A stretch of 64,000 nt of DNA from Bacteroidales bacterium (GTDB taxonomy: Bacteria > Bacteroidota > Bacteroidia > Bacteroidales > F082). Shown here piece by piece: positions 34,169 to 42,575 of the stretch (position 1 is its first letter; each line of letters begins with the position of its first letter). A program made the position numbers and the translations under genes. A model generated the notes under the pieces. It made no database searches. It had not been told where the DNA came from and worked only from the letters and a program-made list of their open reading frames with translations. Location of the stretch: positions 1 through 64,000 of the forward strand of contig CAAGIO010000017.1 of NCBI GenBank assembly GCA_900769945.1. Direction: 5' to 3'.

Positions 34169-34213
34169 AAGCCCAGAGGGATACCGTCATGGTAACGGAG
34201 CGACTCTGGGCTT
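34169..34213 (-). terminator. Terminator of the etfBA operon
   Basis: A 10-bp perfect stem AAGCCCAGAG/CTCTGGGCTT (34169-34178 and 34204-34213) encloses a 25-nt loop with an inner TACC/GGTA pairing. It lies 27 nt past the etfA stop and separates it from aroC on the same strand. Confidence 0.8.
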
Positions 34214-34239
34214 GATGTATCTGCAATTGTATCAGACAA

Positions 34240-35259
34240 TTACTTCTCTATTTCTTTTTTCAGTCTTTCTGTAAGCATTGGGACAATCTTATGGAGGTCG
34301 CCCACGATGCCGAGGTCGGCTGCGCTGAAGATAGGAGCGTATTTATCTTTATTAATAGCGATGATGAAATCAGACTCTTCCATACCGGCGAGGTGCTGGA
34401 TTGCTCCAGAGATACCGCATGCCATATAGAGGTTCGGGCGGACTGTCTTACCGGTCTGTCCGACTTGGTAGGCGTGGTCCATGATACCGGCATCGACCAT
34501 TGCGCGAGATGATGACACCATACCGCCGAGTACATCAGCGAGTCCTTGAAGTTTGTTAAAGCCTTCCTTGTCATGAACGCCACGGCCTCCGGAGACGAGA
34601 ATCTTAGCTTCAGAGATGTCGGCTGTAGTCTTATTATTCATCACAGTCTCAATGACTTTCACTTTAAACTTTGAGGCGTCGAAAGTTGGGTTGAACAATG
34701 TCACTACGCCTTGTCTTCCCACCTCACGGGTACGTTTCTGCATAACGCCCGGTCTCACTGTTGACATCTGAGGGCGTGTATTAGGGCAAAGGATAGTAGC
34801 CATAAGGTTACCACCGAAGGCTGGACGTGTTGAGCGGAACTGTTTCTCGCCTGTCTCTTCGAGAGTAGCTATTTCAAGTTTTGTACAGTCGGCTGTCAGA
34901 CCTGTTTTAAGGCGTGATGCGAGGCGTGGAGCGAGGTCACGTCCAATTGTTGTAGCGCCGTAAAGAACGATAGAAGGCTTGCGTTCTGAAATCATCTGGA
35001 ACACAGCCTGTGAGTACTGTTCTGTAAGATAGTCTTTCAGTTCAGGGCAGTCGGCCACGAGCACCTCGTCGGCACCCATCTCGATAAGGCTTTGAGCTTG
35101 GTCTTTGACGTTATAACCGGCCAACAATGCCACCACTTTTTCACCGAGGGCATCGGCGAGGTCGCGTGCTTTACCTAAAAGTTCGTATGCTACGGATTGA
35201 ATTATTCCGTTGCGCTGTTCTGCGAACACATAAACGTTTTTAAAATCTTTGATATCCAT
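34240..35259 (-). CDS. etfA: Electron transfer flavoprotein, alpha subunit
   Basis: EtfA with EtfB carries electrons to or from acyl-CoA dehydrogenase. The 339-aa protein has the N-terminal alpha/beta domain and the C-terminal FAD-binding domain with VSGGRGVHDKEGF, SSRAMVDAG and the strong signature GQTGKTVRPNLYMACGISGAIQH. In anaerobic butyrate formers the Etf-Bcd complex can bifurcate electrons to ferredoxin; this cannot be decided by eye. It follows etfB by 10 nt and is the last gene of the fermentation cluster. Confidence 0.96.
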   Translation of the reverse strand: MDIKDFKNVYVFAEQRNGIIQSVAYELLGKARDLADALGEKVVALLAGYNVKDQAQSLIEMGADEVLVADCPELKDYLTEQYSQAVFQMISERKPSIVLYGATTIGRDLAPRLASRLKTGLTADCTKLEIATLEETGEKQFRSTRPAFGGNLMATILCPNTRPQMSTVRPGVMQKRTREVGRQGVVTLFNPTFDASKFKVKVIETVMNNKTTADISEAKILVSGGRGVHDKEGFNKLQGLADVLGGMVSSSRAMVDAGIMDHAYQVGQTGKTVRPNLYMACGISGAIQHLAGMEESDFIIAINKDKYAPIFSAADLGIVGDLHKIVPMLTERLKKEIEK

Positions 35260-35269
35260 GGCTTTACTT

Positions 35270-36052
35270 TTAGATTAGATGTTTCTCTTTAAGTTTATTT
35301 ACTATTATTTCTACAGCTTCTTCCTCGCTGACCTCGAATATTTCGCCTGGAGCCTTGAGGGCTTTCGGGAATGACTGGAACACCTTTGTTGGAGAGCCTT
35401 TCAATCCGAGTTTTGTCTCATCGACATCGAGTTTGTCTGCGCCCCACACTTCCACTTCCTTATTATAAGCATCAACGATACCAGCCACTGACATATAACG
35501 TGCTTGGAATGCTGAGGCGAGTACTGTAAGGACGCATTTACCTTCAACCTCAAGAGTTTGGACGCTGTCCTCGTTTTCTTTCTTCACGATAAAGTTACCG
35601 TCATCTTTTCTTACTGCATCTATGACGTACGACACCTGTGGTAATCCGAGGTGTTCGGCCATCTCAGGACCCACTTGTGCTGTATCACCATCGATAGCCT
35701 GGCGGCCAGCGATGATAAGGTCATAGTCCAATGTCTTGATTGCGCCTGCGAGGGCATATGATGTGGCGAGAGTGTCGGCACCAGCGAACTTCCTGTCGCT
35801 GAGGAGGATAGCCCTGTCAACACCCATTGCGAAAGCCTCTCTCAAGATGACATCGGCCTGTGGAGGACCCATGGTGATAACGGTGATATGTGCGCCATAC
35901 ATATCCTTCATACGGAGAGCCATCTCAAGACCACCTTTGTCATCAGGGTTCATGATGCTTGGGACACCGTCACGGATAAGAGTATTCTTTACCGGATCTA
36001 TTTTTATTTCTGTAGTGTCTGGCACTTGTTTTATACAAACGATAATATTCAT
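35270..36052 (-). CDS. etfB: Electron transfer flavoprotein, beta subunit
   Basis: The 260-aa protein has the typical EtfB start MNIIVCIKQVPDT, an ALRMKD helix, the nucleotide-binding GRQAIDGDTAQVGPEMAEHLGLPQ stretch and the signature region VEGKCVLTVLASAFQARYMSV (a variation of the ETF-beta pattern). It lies between acyl-CoA dehydrogenase (11 nt upstream) and etfA (10 nt downstream), the classical bcd-etfBA order. Acidic residues and the DGDTAQVGP motif are like those of Etf proteins from fermenting anaerobes. Confidence 0.96.
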   Translation of the reverse strand: MNIIVCIKQVPDTTEIKIDPVKNTLIRDGVPSIMNPDDKGGLEMALRMKDMYGAHITVITMGPPQADVILREAFAMGVDRAILLSDRKFAGADTLATSYALAGAIKTLDYDLIIAGRQAIDGDTAQVGPEMAEHLGLPQVSYVIDAVRKDDGNFIVKKENEDSVQTLEVEGKCVLTVLASAFQARYMSVAGIVDAYNKEVEVWGADKLDVDETKLGLKGSPTKVFQSFPKALKAPGEIFEVSEEEAVEIIVNKLKEKHLI

Positions 36053-36063
36053 GTTCTTCCCTC

Positions 36064-37203
36064 CTATTTAAATAATTGACCTGCGATAACCATTCTCTGT
36101 ACTTCAGATGTACCCTCATAAATCTCGGTGATCTTTGCGTCACGCATCATGCGTTCCACCGGATATTCGCGAGTGTAGCCGTAGCCGCCATGGAACTGCA
36201 CCGCCTTGGTTGTCACCTCCATAGCCGTCTCCGCTGCGAACAACTTAGCCATTGCCGCGTCAGCTGAGTACGGTATTCCCTTGTCTTTCTTCCATGCTGC
36301 GCTTCTTACAAGCAGTCTTGCCGCCTCGACCTTAGTCTTAAGGTCTGCCATCTGGAACTGTGTGTTTTGGAACTGGGCGATAGCCTTTCCAAACTGCTTA
36401 CGCTCCTTGGTATATTTAACTGTCTCATCCATAGCACCTTGGGCGATGCCGAGAGCTTGGGAGGCTATTCCGATACGGCCGCCATCGAGGGTCTTCATTG
36501 CGATACTGAAGCCTTTGCCGAGAGGTCCGAGGAGGTTCTCTTTTGGCACCTCGCAGTTTTCGAAGATAAGCTCGCATGTAGCAGAGCCGCGGATACCCAT
36601 CTTCAACTCTTTCTTTCCTATGCTGAAGCCTTTGAAACCCTTCTCAACGATGAATGCCGAGATACCCTTGTTACCTTTTGACTTGTCTGTCATTGCCATG
36701 ACGATAAACACGTCTGCGTAAGCGGCGTTGGTGATGAAAATCTTGGTGCCGTTAAGAATCCATTTGTCACCGGCGTCAACAGCCATTGTCTGCTGCATTG
36801 CCGCGTCGGTGCCGGCGTTAGGCTCCGTCAGACCGAAAGCACCTATCCATTCACCTGAAGCGAGTTTTGGCAGATACTTCATCTTCTGTTCCTCTGTACC
36901 GTTCTCAAAAATAGGAGAAACACACAATGATGTGTGGGCTGACAAGATGACGCCTGTCGTGGCACATACCCTTGACAGCTCCTCAACTGCCATGATATAC
37001 ATCTGCACTGAGCCGCCTGCTCCTCCATATTGCCTTGGAACAGGGATACCCATCAAACCTAATTTCGCCATCTTCTTGACTGTCTCCAAAGGATAACGCT
37101 CCTGCTCGTCAACTTCGGCTGCCAAAGGCTTGACTTCGTTTTCCGCAAACGACCTGATCATCTGCAGGAATAATTCTTCTGTCTTTGAATAGCTAAAATC
37201 CAT
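36064..37203 (-). CDS. Acyl-CoA dehydrogenase, probably butyryl-CoA dehydrogenase
   Basis: The 379-aa FAD enzyme interconverts crotonyl-CoA and butyryl-CoA, working in the reducing direction in fermenters. It has FGLTEPNAGTDAAMQQT, the flavin-binding segment, KWILNGTKIFITNA, the MGIRGSATCELIFENCEVP signature, and the catalytic glutamate in TEIYEGTSEVQRMVIAGQL. Length is typical. The adjacent etfBA genes and upstream 3-hydroxybutyryl-CoA dehydrogenase and crotonase make short-chain (C4) specificity likely. A 272-nt spacer with a hairpin separates it from the upstream genes, so it may have its own promoter, although I could not identify one. Confidence 0.93.
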   Translation of the reverse strand: MDFSYSKTEELFLQMIRSFAENEVKPLAAEVDEQERYPLETVKKMAKLGLMGIPVPRQYGGAGGSVQMYIMAVEELSRVCATTGVILSAHTSLCVSPIFENGTEEQKMKYLPKLASGEWIGAFGLTEPNAGTDAAMQQTMAVDAGDKWILNGTKIFITNAAYADVFIVMAMTDKSKGNKGISAFIVEKGFKGFSIGKKELKMGIRGSATCELIFENCEVPKENLLGPLGKGFSIAMKTLDGGRIGIASQALGIAQGAMDETVKYTKERKQFGKAIAQFQNTQFQMADLKTKVEAARLLVRSAAWKKDKGIPYSADAAMAKLFAAETAMEVTTKAVQFHGGYGYTREYPVERMMRDAKITEIYEGTSEVQRMVIAGQLFK

Positions 37204-37475
37204 TTTATAAATATTTTAATTTTTTATGTTTTTTTGTTTCAATTTCAATTTTACACCTTCCGTCTTACACCTATATTAATAAGTGGCTCTCAGGTTCCAA
37301 GGCATCATTAGCGATATGATAAGTCATTGCAGATGTGCGGTCTTGGCAGAAAAGATGAGCCGGTCATACATTTCTCACAAAGTCCATCAACAGGGGATCG
37401 AGTATGATTCTTGACACACGGCATTTGCGAGAAATGGGGAACGAGGCGGTGTAGAGCCACATTCCCCAGAGACTA
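37204..37475 (-). terminator. Spacer inside the fermentation cluster with a terminator-like hairpin
   Basis: This 272-nt gap interrupts an otherwise tight gene series. Near its upstream end (7 nt past the dehydrogenase stop) is a 7-bp stem TGGGGAA/TTCCCCA (37435-37441 and 37462-37468) whose loop also contains a short GTG/CAC pairing. It is followed on the minus strand by ATTTCT, a weak T tract. No gene or tRNA was found in the rest. Confidence 0.5.
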
Positions 37476-38312
37476 TTAGTATTTATAGAAGCCTTCTCCG
37501 CTCTTACGTCCGAGCAAGCCGGCGCGCACCATCTTTCTCAACAATGGGTGAGGACGGTATTTCGGGTCGCCGAACTCTTTGTAGAGCACCTCCATGATTG
37601 CGAGGTTGACATCGTTACCGATAAGGTCGGCCAATGCGAGAGGTCCCATAGGGTGGTTTGCGCCGAGCATCATACATCTGTCAATATCTTCTGCGCTGGC
37701 GACGCCGTCAGCGAGAATGCCGACAGCCTCGTTAATCATAGGGATAAGGATACGGTTGACGACGAAGCCCGGAGCCTCGTTCACCTCGACCGGGGTCTTG
37801 CCTATTGAAGTAGAGAGGTCAACGATTGTCTTGCAGACCTCTGCTGATGTCAGCTGGCCCTTGATAACTTCAACGAGAGCCATACGGTCGGCTGGGTTGA
37901 AGAAGTGCATGCCTATGAATTGTGTTGGGCGTGATGTGCATGCTGCTATCTCTGTGATTGACAATGACGATGAGTTTGTTGCGAAGATCGTCTCAGGCTT
38001 GCATATTGAGTCGAGTGTTGCGAAGACCTCTTTCTTCAGCTGCATATCCTCTGATGCTGCCTCTATCACGAGGTCAGCGTCGGCGAATGTGGCGTAATCT
38101 GTTGTTGTTGTGATATTTGCCAAGATAGCGTTCATAGCCTCTTGTGTCATCTTTCCTTTCTCAACGAGTTTGGCGTAGCCTTTCTCGACAGATGCCATAG
38201 CTTTATCGAGGCTGGCTTGTGTTCTGCTCTTCATGACAACAGGCATCTTAGCTGCAAAAGCCTTGACAATACCCTTTGCCATTGTGCCGGTTCCAATTAC
38301 GAATACTTTCAT
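37476..38312 (-). CDS. hbd: 3-hydroxybutyryl-CoA dehydrogenase
   Basis: The 278-aa NAD(P)-dependent enzyme converts acetoacetyl-CoA and 3-hydroxybutyryl-CoA. It has the Rossmann GTGTMAKGIV motif, FATNSSSLSITEIAA and MHFFNPADRMALVEVIKG with the catalytic histidine, NEAPGFVVNRILIPMINEA, and the C-terminal dimer domain with HPMGPLALADLIG. The ATG at 38312 (MKVFVIG) is preferred over a TTG seven codons upstream. It is 30 nt downstream of the crotonase gene and supplies substrate to it in the acetyl-CoA route to butyrate. Confidence 0.95.
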   Translation of the reverse strand: MKVFVIGTGTMAKGIVKAFAAKMPVVMKSRTQASLDKAMASVEKGYAKLVEKGKMTQEAMNAILANITTTTDYATFADADLVIEAASEDMQLKKEVFATLDSICKPETIFATNSSSLSITEIAACTSRPTQFIGMHFFNPADRMALVEVIKGQLTSAEVCKTIVDLSTSIGKTPVEVNEAPGFVVNRILIPMINEAVGILADGVASAEDIDRCMMLGANHPMGPLALADLIGNDVNLAIMEVLYKEFGDPKYRPHPLLRKMVRAGLLGRKSGEGFYKY

Positions 38313-38342
38313 ATTATTAATTTTTATTATCAAACAAAATAG

Positions 38343-39125
38343 TTATTTTCCAATAAATTCAGGTTTGTTTTTTGACAGGAAGGATTCCATACCTATTTTT
38401 TGGTCTTGAGTAGAGAAGCATTCTGAGAAATATTTGTTTTCCAATGCGATAGCGTCGTTTGAGCACATATCGTAGTTCTCGTTTATGCAACGTTTTGCGG
38501 CGGCTACTGCGCATGGTGCGTTTTTCAGAATCCTCGTCGCCATCTCTACGGCTTTCGGCATCAGTTCGTCGGGCTCACACAATGCGTTGACGAGTCCTAT
38601 CCTGTAGGCTTCTTGAGCGTCAATCATCTTTCCGGTGAAGATGAGCTCCTTAGCTATTGAGGGGCCCACTAATTTAGGAAGGCGGTAGGTGCCTGAGAAA
38701 CCGGGTATGATGCCGAGGCCCACTTCCGGTTGGCCGAATTTAGCCTTTACGGATGCGAGACGGATATCGCAAGCCATAGCGAGTTCGCAGCCTCCTCCGA
38801 GGGCGAATCCGTTCACTGCGGCGATGACAGGGATGTCGAGGTCTTCAATCTTTTTGAAGGAGTTGGCACCGAGTGTGGCGAACTTCAGTGCGGCGGGGGC
38901 GTCAAGGTCTTTCATCTCAGCAATATCTGCCCCGGCAACAAAGGCCTTGTCCCCGTCACCGGTGATGATAAGTGCCCTTGTCAGGCTTGTATCAAGGTGA
39001 GAGGCAAAGTCATCGAGCTCGGAGAGAATGGCAGAGCACAAGGCGTTCAGCGACTTCACCGCTGATATTGTCAGGATGCAGATGCCGTCAGTCCGTTGTT
39101 CGCTTTTTAAAAAACGGTATTCCAT
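38343..39125 (-). CDS. Enoyl-CoA hydratase (crotonase family)
   Basis: The 260-aa protein interconverts 3-hydroxybutyryl-CoA and crotonyl-CoA. Both catalytic glutamates are present, in GGGCELAMACDIRLAS and GQPEVGLGIIPGFSGTYRLPKLVG, and the oxyanion loop AFVAGADIAEMKDLD is intact. Position between the CoA-transferase subunit gene (11 nt upstream) and 3-hydroxybutyryl-CoA dehydrogenase (30 nt downstream) supports a crotonase role in butyrate production. Confidence 0.93.
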   Translation of the reverse strand: MEYRFLKSEQRTDGICILTISAVKSLNALCSAILSELDDFASHLDTSLTRALIITGDGDKAFVAGADIAEMKDLDAPAALKFATLGANSFKKIEDLDIPVIAAVNGFALGGGCELAMACDIRLASVKAKFGQPEVGLGIIPGFSGTYRLPKLVGPSIAKELIFTGKMIDAQEAYRIGLVNALCEPDELMPKAVEMATRILKNAPCAVAAAKRCINENYDMCSNDAIALENKYFSECFSTQDQKIGMESFLSKNKPEFIGK

Positions 39126-39136
39126 CTTATAATATA

Positions 39137-39796
39137 TTAGTCGAGCATGGATTTGAGGTTAGGGCTGATGATGAGTGTCGCCTCGGTGGCAGCCTGCACC
39201 TGTTCAACGGTAAACTCAGGGTGTATCTCTGTGAGGACTATGCCTTCAGGAGTAATCTCCATGACACCCATCTCGGTGATAATCATATCGACTTGGCCTG
39301 CTGCTGTAAGAGGCAGGGTACATTCTTTCAAAATCTTGGGAGCGCCTTTCTGGGTATGCTCCATTGTGAGGATAACACGTTTTGCACCAACGACGAGGTC
39401 CATTGCGCCGCCCATTCCTGGAGCCATCTTTCCAGGGATAATCCAGTTAGCGAGGTTACCTTTCTCATCGACCTGCAATGCGCCGAGGAAAGAGACGTTG
39501 ACGTGGCCGCCACGGATGATGGCGAAAGATGTGGCCGAGTCAAAAGTACAAGCACCTGGTGTCAATGTGATGAAACCGCCGCCAGCGTTGATGAGATTCT
39601 TGTCCTCCTCTCCTTCTGCGGGTGTGGCACCCATTCCCATCGCTCCGTTCTCTGTCTGAAGTGTCACCGAGACACCTTCTGGAAGGTAGTTGGGAATCAT
39701 TGTTGGAAGACCAATACCAAGGTTCACAACGTCGCCGTCATGCAGCTCCTTTGCCGCTCTCCTGGCGATGACTTCTCTGATTTCATTTTTATCCAT
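39137..39796 (-). CDS. 3-oxoacid / butyrate-acetoacetate CoA-transferase, beta subunit
   Basis: The 219-aa protein is the beta subunit of a class I CoA-transferase (AtoA/CtfB/ScoB), which moves CoA between butyryl-CoA and acetoacetate or acetate. The catalytic glutamate lies in QTENGAMGMG, and NLGIGLPTMIPNYLP and GGAMDLVVGAKRV are conserved. Such enzymes need an alpha subunit, usually encoded immediately upstream, but here the upstream neighbour is kamE and no alpha subunit is present in the window. In lysine fermentation this enzyme uses the acetoacetate released by the cleavage enzyme, so location beside kamE makes sense. Confidence 0.92.
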   Translation of the reverse strand: MDKNEIREVIARRAAKELHDGDVVNLGIGLPTMIPNYLPEGVSVTLQTENGAMGMGATPAEGEEDKNLINAGGGFITLTPGACTFDSATSFAIIRGGHVNVSFLGALQVDEKGNLANWIIPGKMAPGMGGAMDLVVGAKRVILTMEHTQKGAPKILKECTLPLTAAGQVDMIITEMGVMEITPEGIVLTEIHPEFTVEQVQAATEATLIISPNLKSMLD

Positions 39797-39826
39797 AATA
39801 TATATGATTTTAGTGTTGTTTAATTG

Positions 39827-40615
39827 CTATTTCAATCCGCGTTTCACCATCTCCTCCACCACGAAGGAAGCCACGTCGTCAGCATAGGTGTTCATGCCGA
39901 AGCCGGCATCGTAGCCGAGTTCTTTAGCAAGCTCATGGGTGATACGTGCGCCACCGCAGCAGAGAATCATCTTGTCACGAAGACCCTCAGCCTCCATAAG
40001 CTCAACGAGGTTGGTGAGGTTCTTGATATGTATGTCCTTCTGTGTGACGGTCTGCGAGACAATAAGAGCGTCAGCATGAAGCTCGATACCTTTGGCGATG
40101 AACTCCTCATTAGGCACCTGGCTGCCAAGATTATAAGCCTCTATCATCTCATAACGCTCCAAGCCATAGTGTCCGGCATATCCCTTCATGTTCATGATTG
40201 CATCAATGCCGACAGTGTGGGCGTCTGTGCCGGTGCTGGCGCCAACGACGACAATCTTCCGACCAATATTCTCCTTGATATACTTGTCGGTCTCATACAT
40301 ATCCATCACATTAGACTCAACTTTCGGGACATATATGCTGCTGTAGTTCACAGTGTGTGTGCAACTCCCGTAGCAGTTGAAGAATGTGAATCCCGGTGTC
40401 AACTCCTTATAATACACCACACCCGGATTTTCAAGACCCATGCTCTTCACAAGTTGTTTCGCTGCCTCAACAGCCTCCGCGCCACATGGAACCGGCAAAG
40501 TAAAACTCAACTGCACCTTTCCGTCGTTCATAGTGTCGCCATACGGCTTGATCTTGGTTAAATCTAAGGTCTTATCGAAATCCTTAGCCTCCATTGAATA
40601 TAATCCTTCGCTCAT
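39827..40615 (-). CDS. kamE: Lysine 5,6-aminomutase beta subunit (B12-binding)
   Basis: KamE is the cobalamin-binding subunit of beta-lysine/D-lysine 5,6-aminomutase, which with KamD and PLP shifts the terminal amino group in lysine fermentation. The 262-aa protein matches the family length. The B12-binding motif DxHxxG is visible as GTDAHTVGIDAIMN, followed by GYAGHYGLERYEMIEAYNLGSQ and the SQTVTQKDIHIKN segment of the cobalamin-binding Rossmann fold. The larger ornithine mutase OraE is excluded by size. It is the first gene after a TATATTTG promoter, with no kamD on either side, so its partner must be encoded elsewhere. Confidence 0.93.
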   Translation of the reverse strand: MSEGLYSMEAKDFDKTLDLTKIKPYGDTMNDGKVQLSFTLPVPCGAEAVEAAKQLVKSMGLENPGVVYYKELTPGFTFFNCYGSCTHTVNYSSIYVPKVESNVMDMYETDKYIKENIGRKIVVVGASTGTDAHTVGIDAIMNMKGYAGHYGLERYEMIEAYNLGSQVPNEEFIAKGIELHADALIVSQTVTQKDIHIKNLTNLVELMEAEGLRDKMILCCGGARITHELAKELGYDAGFGMNTYADDVASFVVEEMVKRGLK

Positions 40616-40694
40616 TTCTTTATTATAATTTATTAGTTATCAATCGATTTACGAGTTATTATCATATAGCGAGCACCTCGCCTCATGAATTTTG

Positions 40695-40702
40695 CAAATA
40701 TA
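40695..40702 (-). promoter_or_regulatory. Promoter of the kamE fermentation operon
   Basis: The minus strand reads TATATTTG followed by C, about 80 nt before kamE, with a TTTG about 22 nt further upstream as a possible -33 box. This makes kamE the first gene of the transcript. Nothing else is seen between here and the gltS stop. Confidence 0.65.
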
Positions 40703-40896
40703 ATATTTATTTTTAATAAAATCACAAAATCATTGAAAATAATAAAGTTGTAAAAAAACACCGGCATCATACCGCCACAAACATCTTTCTGAATAGAAAT
40801 TAGAAGGTAAAATCATGCGTCATTACTCATAAAACACAGTTTTTCGCCCTAATAACCAAATCTCTTTTCTCATATAATGACCGAGACAGATGATTG

Positions 40897-42303
40897 TCAA
40901 TGTTTGGAATATCTTTTCTTAAAAATCTTTTTTCTAAATATGAAGAGGGTAAAAGCTACAAATAGGACAAGAAGAATGCCAAGGGTGACGAGTGTGTGGG
41001 TAAAACTTCGAGGAGCGAAACCCATCAGGAGCAGTATAGGGAGCCCTAATAATGATGCCGGAAGCAGTTGAAGGACAAGGTTGTTTGCCGCCGGAGTCTC
41101 GAATTTCGGATCTATCTCCCTAAGAAGAATCATGCCGTTGCTGGCCGTTCCGGTAAGCATACCGAACATACTGAAGAAGCCCTCGTATGGATAATTGGGA
41201 TAAATATGCTTACAAGCCATAAGCACATAAATGAACGTTGATGCCGCGCCGATGACGCATACTAAGATGAATGGAATTGCGAACTCGTTTAGCTCGCTGA
41301 AGTTAATAGCGGCGGTGCCGGCGACAATCATCACATCGAATGCGAAACCGCTTATCCTGTTGAGAAGGTAGTTGTTAATGTATTCACGCTTAACGATTTT
41401 CGTCTTTTTGAACCCGTGAAGAACCCATTTCAGTATCACTCCGAAGAGTGTGCCGATAAGGAAGTTGAAGCCCCATAACAGAGGTTTGAGCGTCTTCTCC
41501 CCGAACGTGCCAAGGTCGAGGCCCTCTATATAGTTACAGAAAAGAAACACAAGGAAATAAGTGAAAAGCACAAGGCATATCTGAATAGACATCTTGTCAA
41601 CCGACTCAGTATCGGGAATCTCGTTCTCTCCCTCATAGTCATCTAAGGTGTTGACCTGCTTCTCCTTTATCTTGCTAATCTTTATCTTTCCGCTTTTGCT
41701 AAGGATATTGAGGAAAACGACGCCTACGACGCTTCCGACTACGAAACCCATAGCTGCTAATGAGAGCCCGAAATCCGCGCCGGAGAAGGCTATCCCTTGA
41801 CTCTCGGCAAGATTAGAAAAAATAACCCCGAAATTTAAGGCCTGTCCCGGACCCTGTGCATATCCCATCGGAAGCAGCAACCCCGAAGCATAGAAAATCT
41901 TATGCCCGAAATAGAAAAAAGGTATGGACACCAACAACCCCGCTATCCCCTGTATGATATATGTGTTGGCTGTCAAAGCCCCGGTCTCAATAACAGTCAT
42001 CGTACTTGACTTTGACTCTATCTTGTTGTTCTTCAACGCTAATGCCACAAAACCCAATCCCAAAGCGTGATATGTGACTATTTCCATGAAAGTTTTGTCA
42101 ACCAACTCCCCCATTCCAGGCAAAGCCTTGAATAACAATATCAAAGTACCTCCAAGCAAAGCCGAAGGTATCAGGCTTCTCTGTAAAAACGGAATCTTCG
42201 TCCTCATTATGTTTCCGACAAGGATGCCCAAGGCAATTATACTGAACTGTATCAAGGTGTTCCACACCTCCGGCATAGCGAAAGATTTTATCATTAACAT
42301 CAT
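40897..42303 (-). CDS. gltS: Sodium/glutamate symporter
   Basis: The 468-aa membrane protein matches the GltS family, which imports glutamate with Na+. It has about ten to twelve helices in two inverted halves, with LLPMGYAQGPGQALNFG in the first half and MFGMLTGTASNGMILLREIDP in the second, the glycine-rich re-entrant loops. A charged loop around KEKQVNTLDDYEGENE links the halves. Its location near the lysine/butyrate genes fits an amino-acid-fermenting metabolism. It is transcribed from a TATTTTTG element at 42325-42332. Confidence 0.9.
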   Translation of the reverse strand: MMLMIKSFAMPEVWNTLIQFSIIALGILVGNIMRTKIPFLQRSLIPSALLGGTLILLFKALPGMGELVDKTFMEIVTYHALGLGFVALALKNNKIESKSSTMTVIETGALTANTYIIQGIAGLLVSIPFFYFGHKIFYASGLLLPMGYAQGPGQALNFGVIFSNLAESQGIAFSGADFGLSLAAMGFVVGSVVGVVFLNILSKSGKIKISKIKEKQVNTLDDYEGENEIPDTESVDKMSIQICLVLFTYFLVFLFCNYIEGLDLGTFGEKTLKPLLWGFNFLIGTLFGVILKWVLHGFKKTKIVKREYINNYLLNRISGFAFDVMIVAGTAAINFSELNEFAIPFILVCVIGAASTFIYVLMACKHIYPNYPYEGFFSMFGMLTGTASNGMILLREIDPKFETPAANNLVLQLLPASLLGLPILLLMGFAPRSFTHTLVTLGILLVLFVAFTLFIFRKKIFKKRYSKH

Positions 42304-42324
42304 AACTTACACTTTTTTGAACAG

Positions 42325-42332
42325 CAAAAATA
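42325..42332 (-). promoter_or_regulatory. Candidate -7 element of gltS
   Basis: The minus strand reads TATTTTTG followed by C, 22 nt before the gltS start. The 240 nt from here to uvrB hold nothing recognisable. Confidence 0.6.
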
Positions 42333-42575
42333 GTAAAATATTTTACAATGTGAAGTAAAAAACACAAGAGCCGGCAAGAAACCGACTCATGTATCTTGGT
42401 TCAAACACCGACGCGGCTAATTTGCGCTTGCTTTGCATAACAAAAAGGAATCTGTTTTTGCAAAAAAGATGTTTGTTCCCAAAAACAACCAACCAATTTT
42501 TTGTAAAGATATGTTAAAAAAAACAAATCGGCGCACAGAAACAAGTATTCGGCAGTAAAAAATAAGTTAACGGAC

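Noticed and set aside
36206..39823. Several open frames of 100-280 codons on the plus strand over the acyl-CoA dehydrogenase, crotonase and CoA-transferase genes
   Set aside because: All are antisense to recognised enzymes, and none carries a recognisable domain or starts behind a promoter element.
39827..40615. D-ornithine aminomutase OraE as identity of the B12 protein
   Set aside because: OraE is much longer (over 700 residues, fused to the PLP barrel); the 262-residue length and sequence blocks fit KamE.
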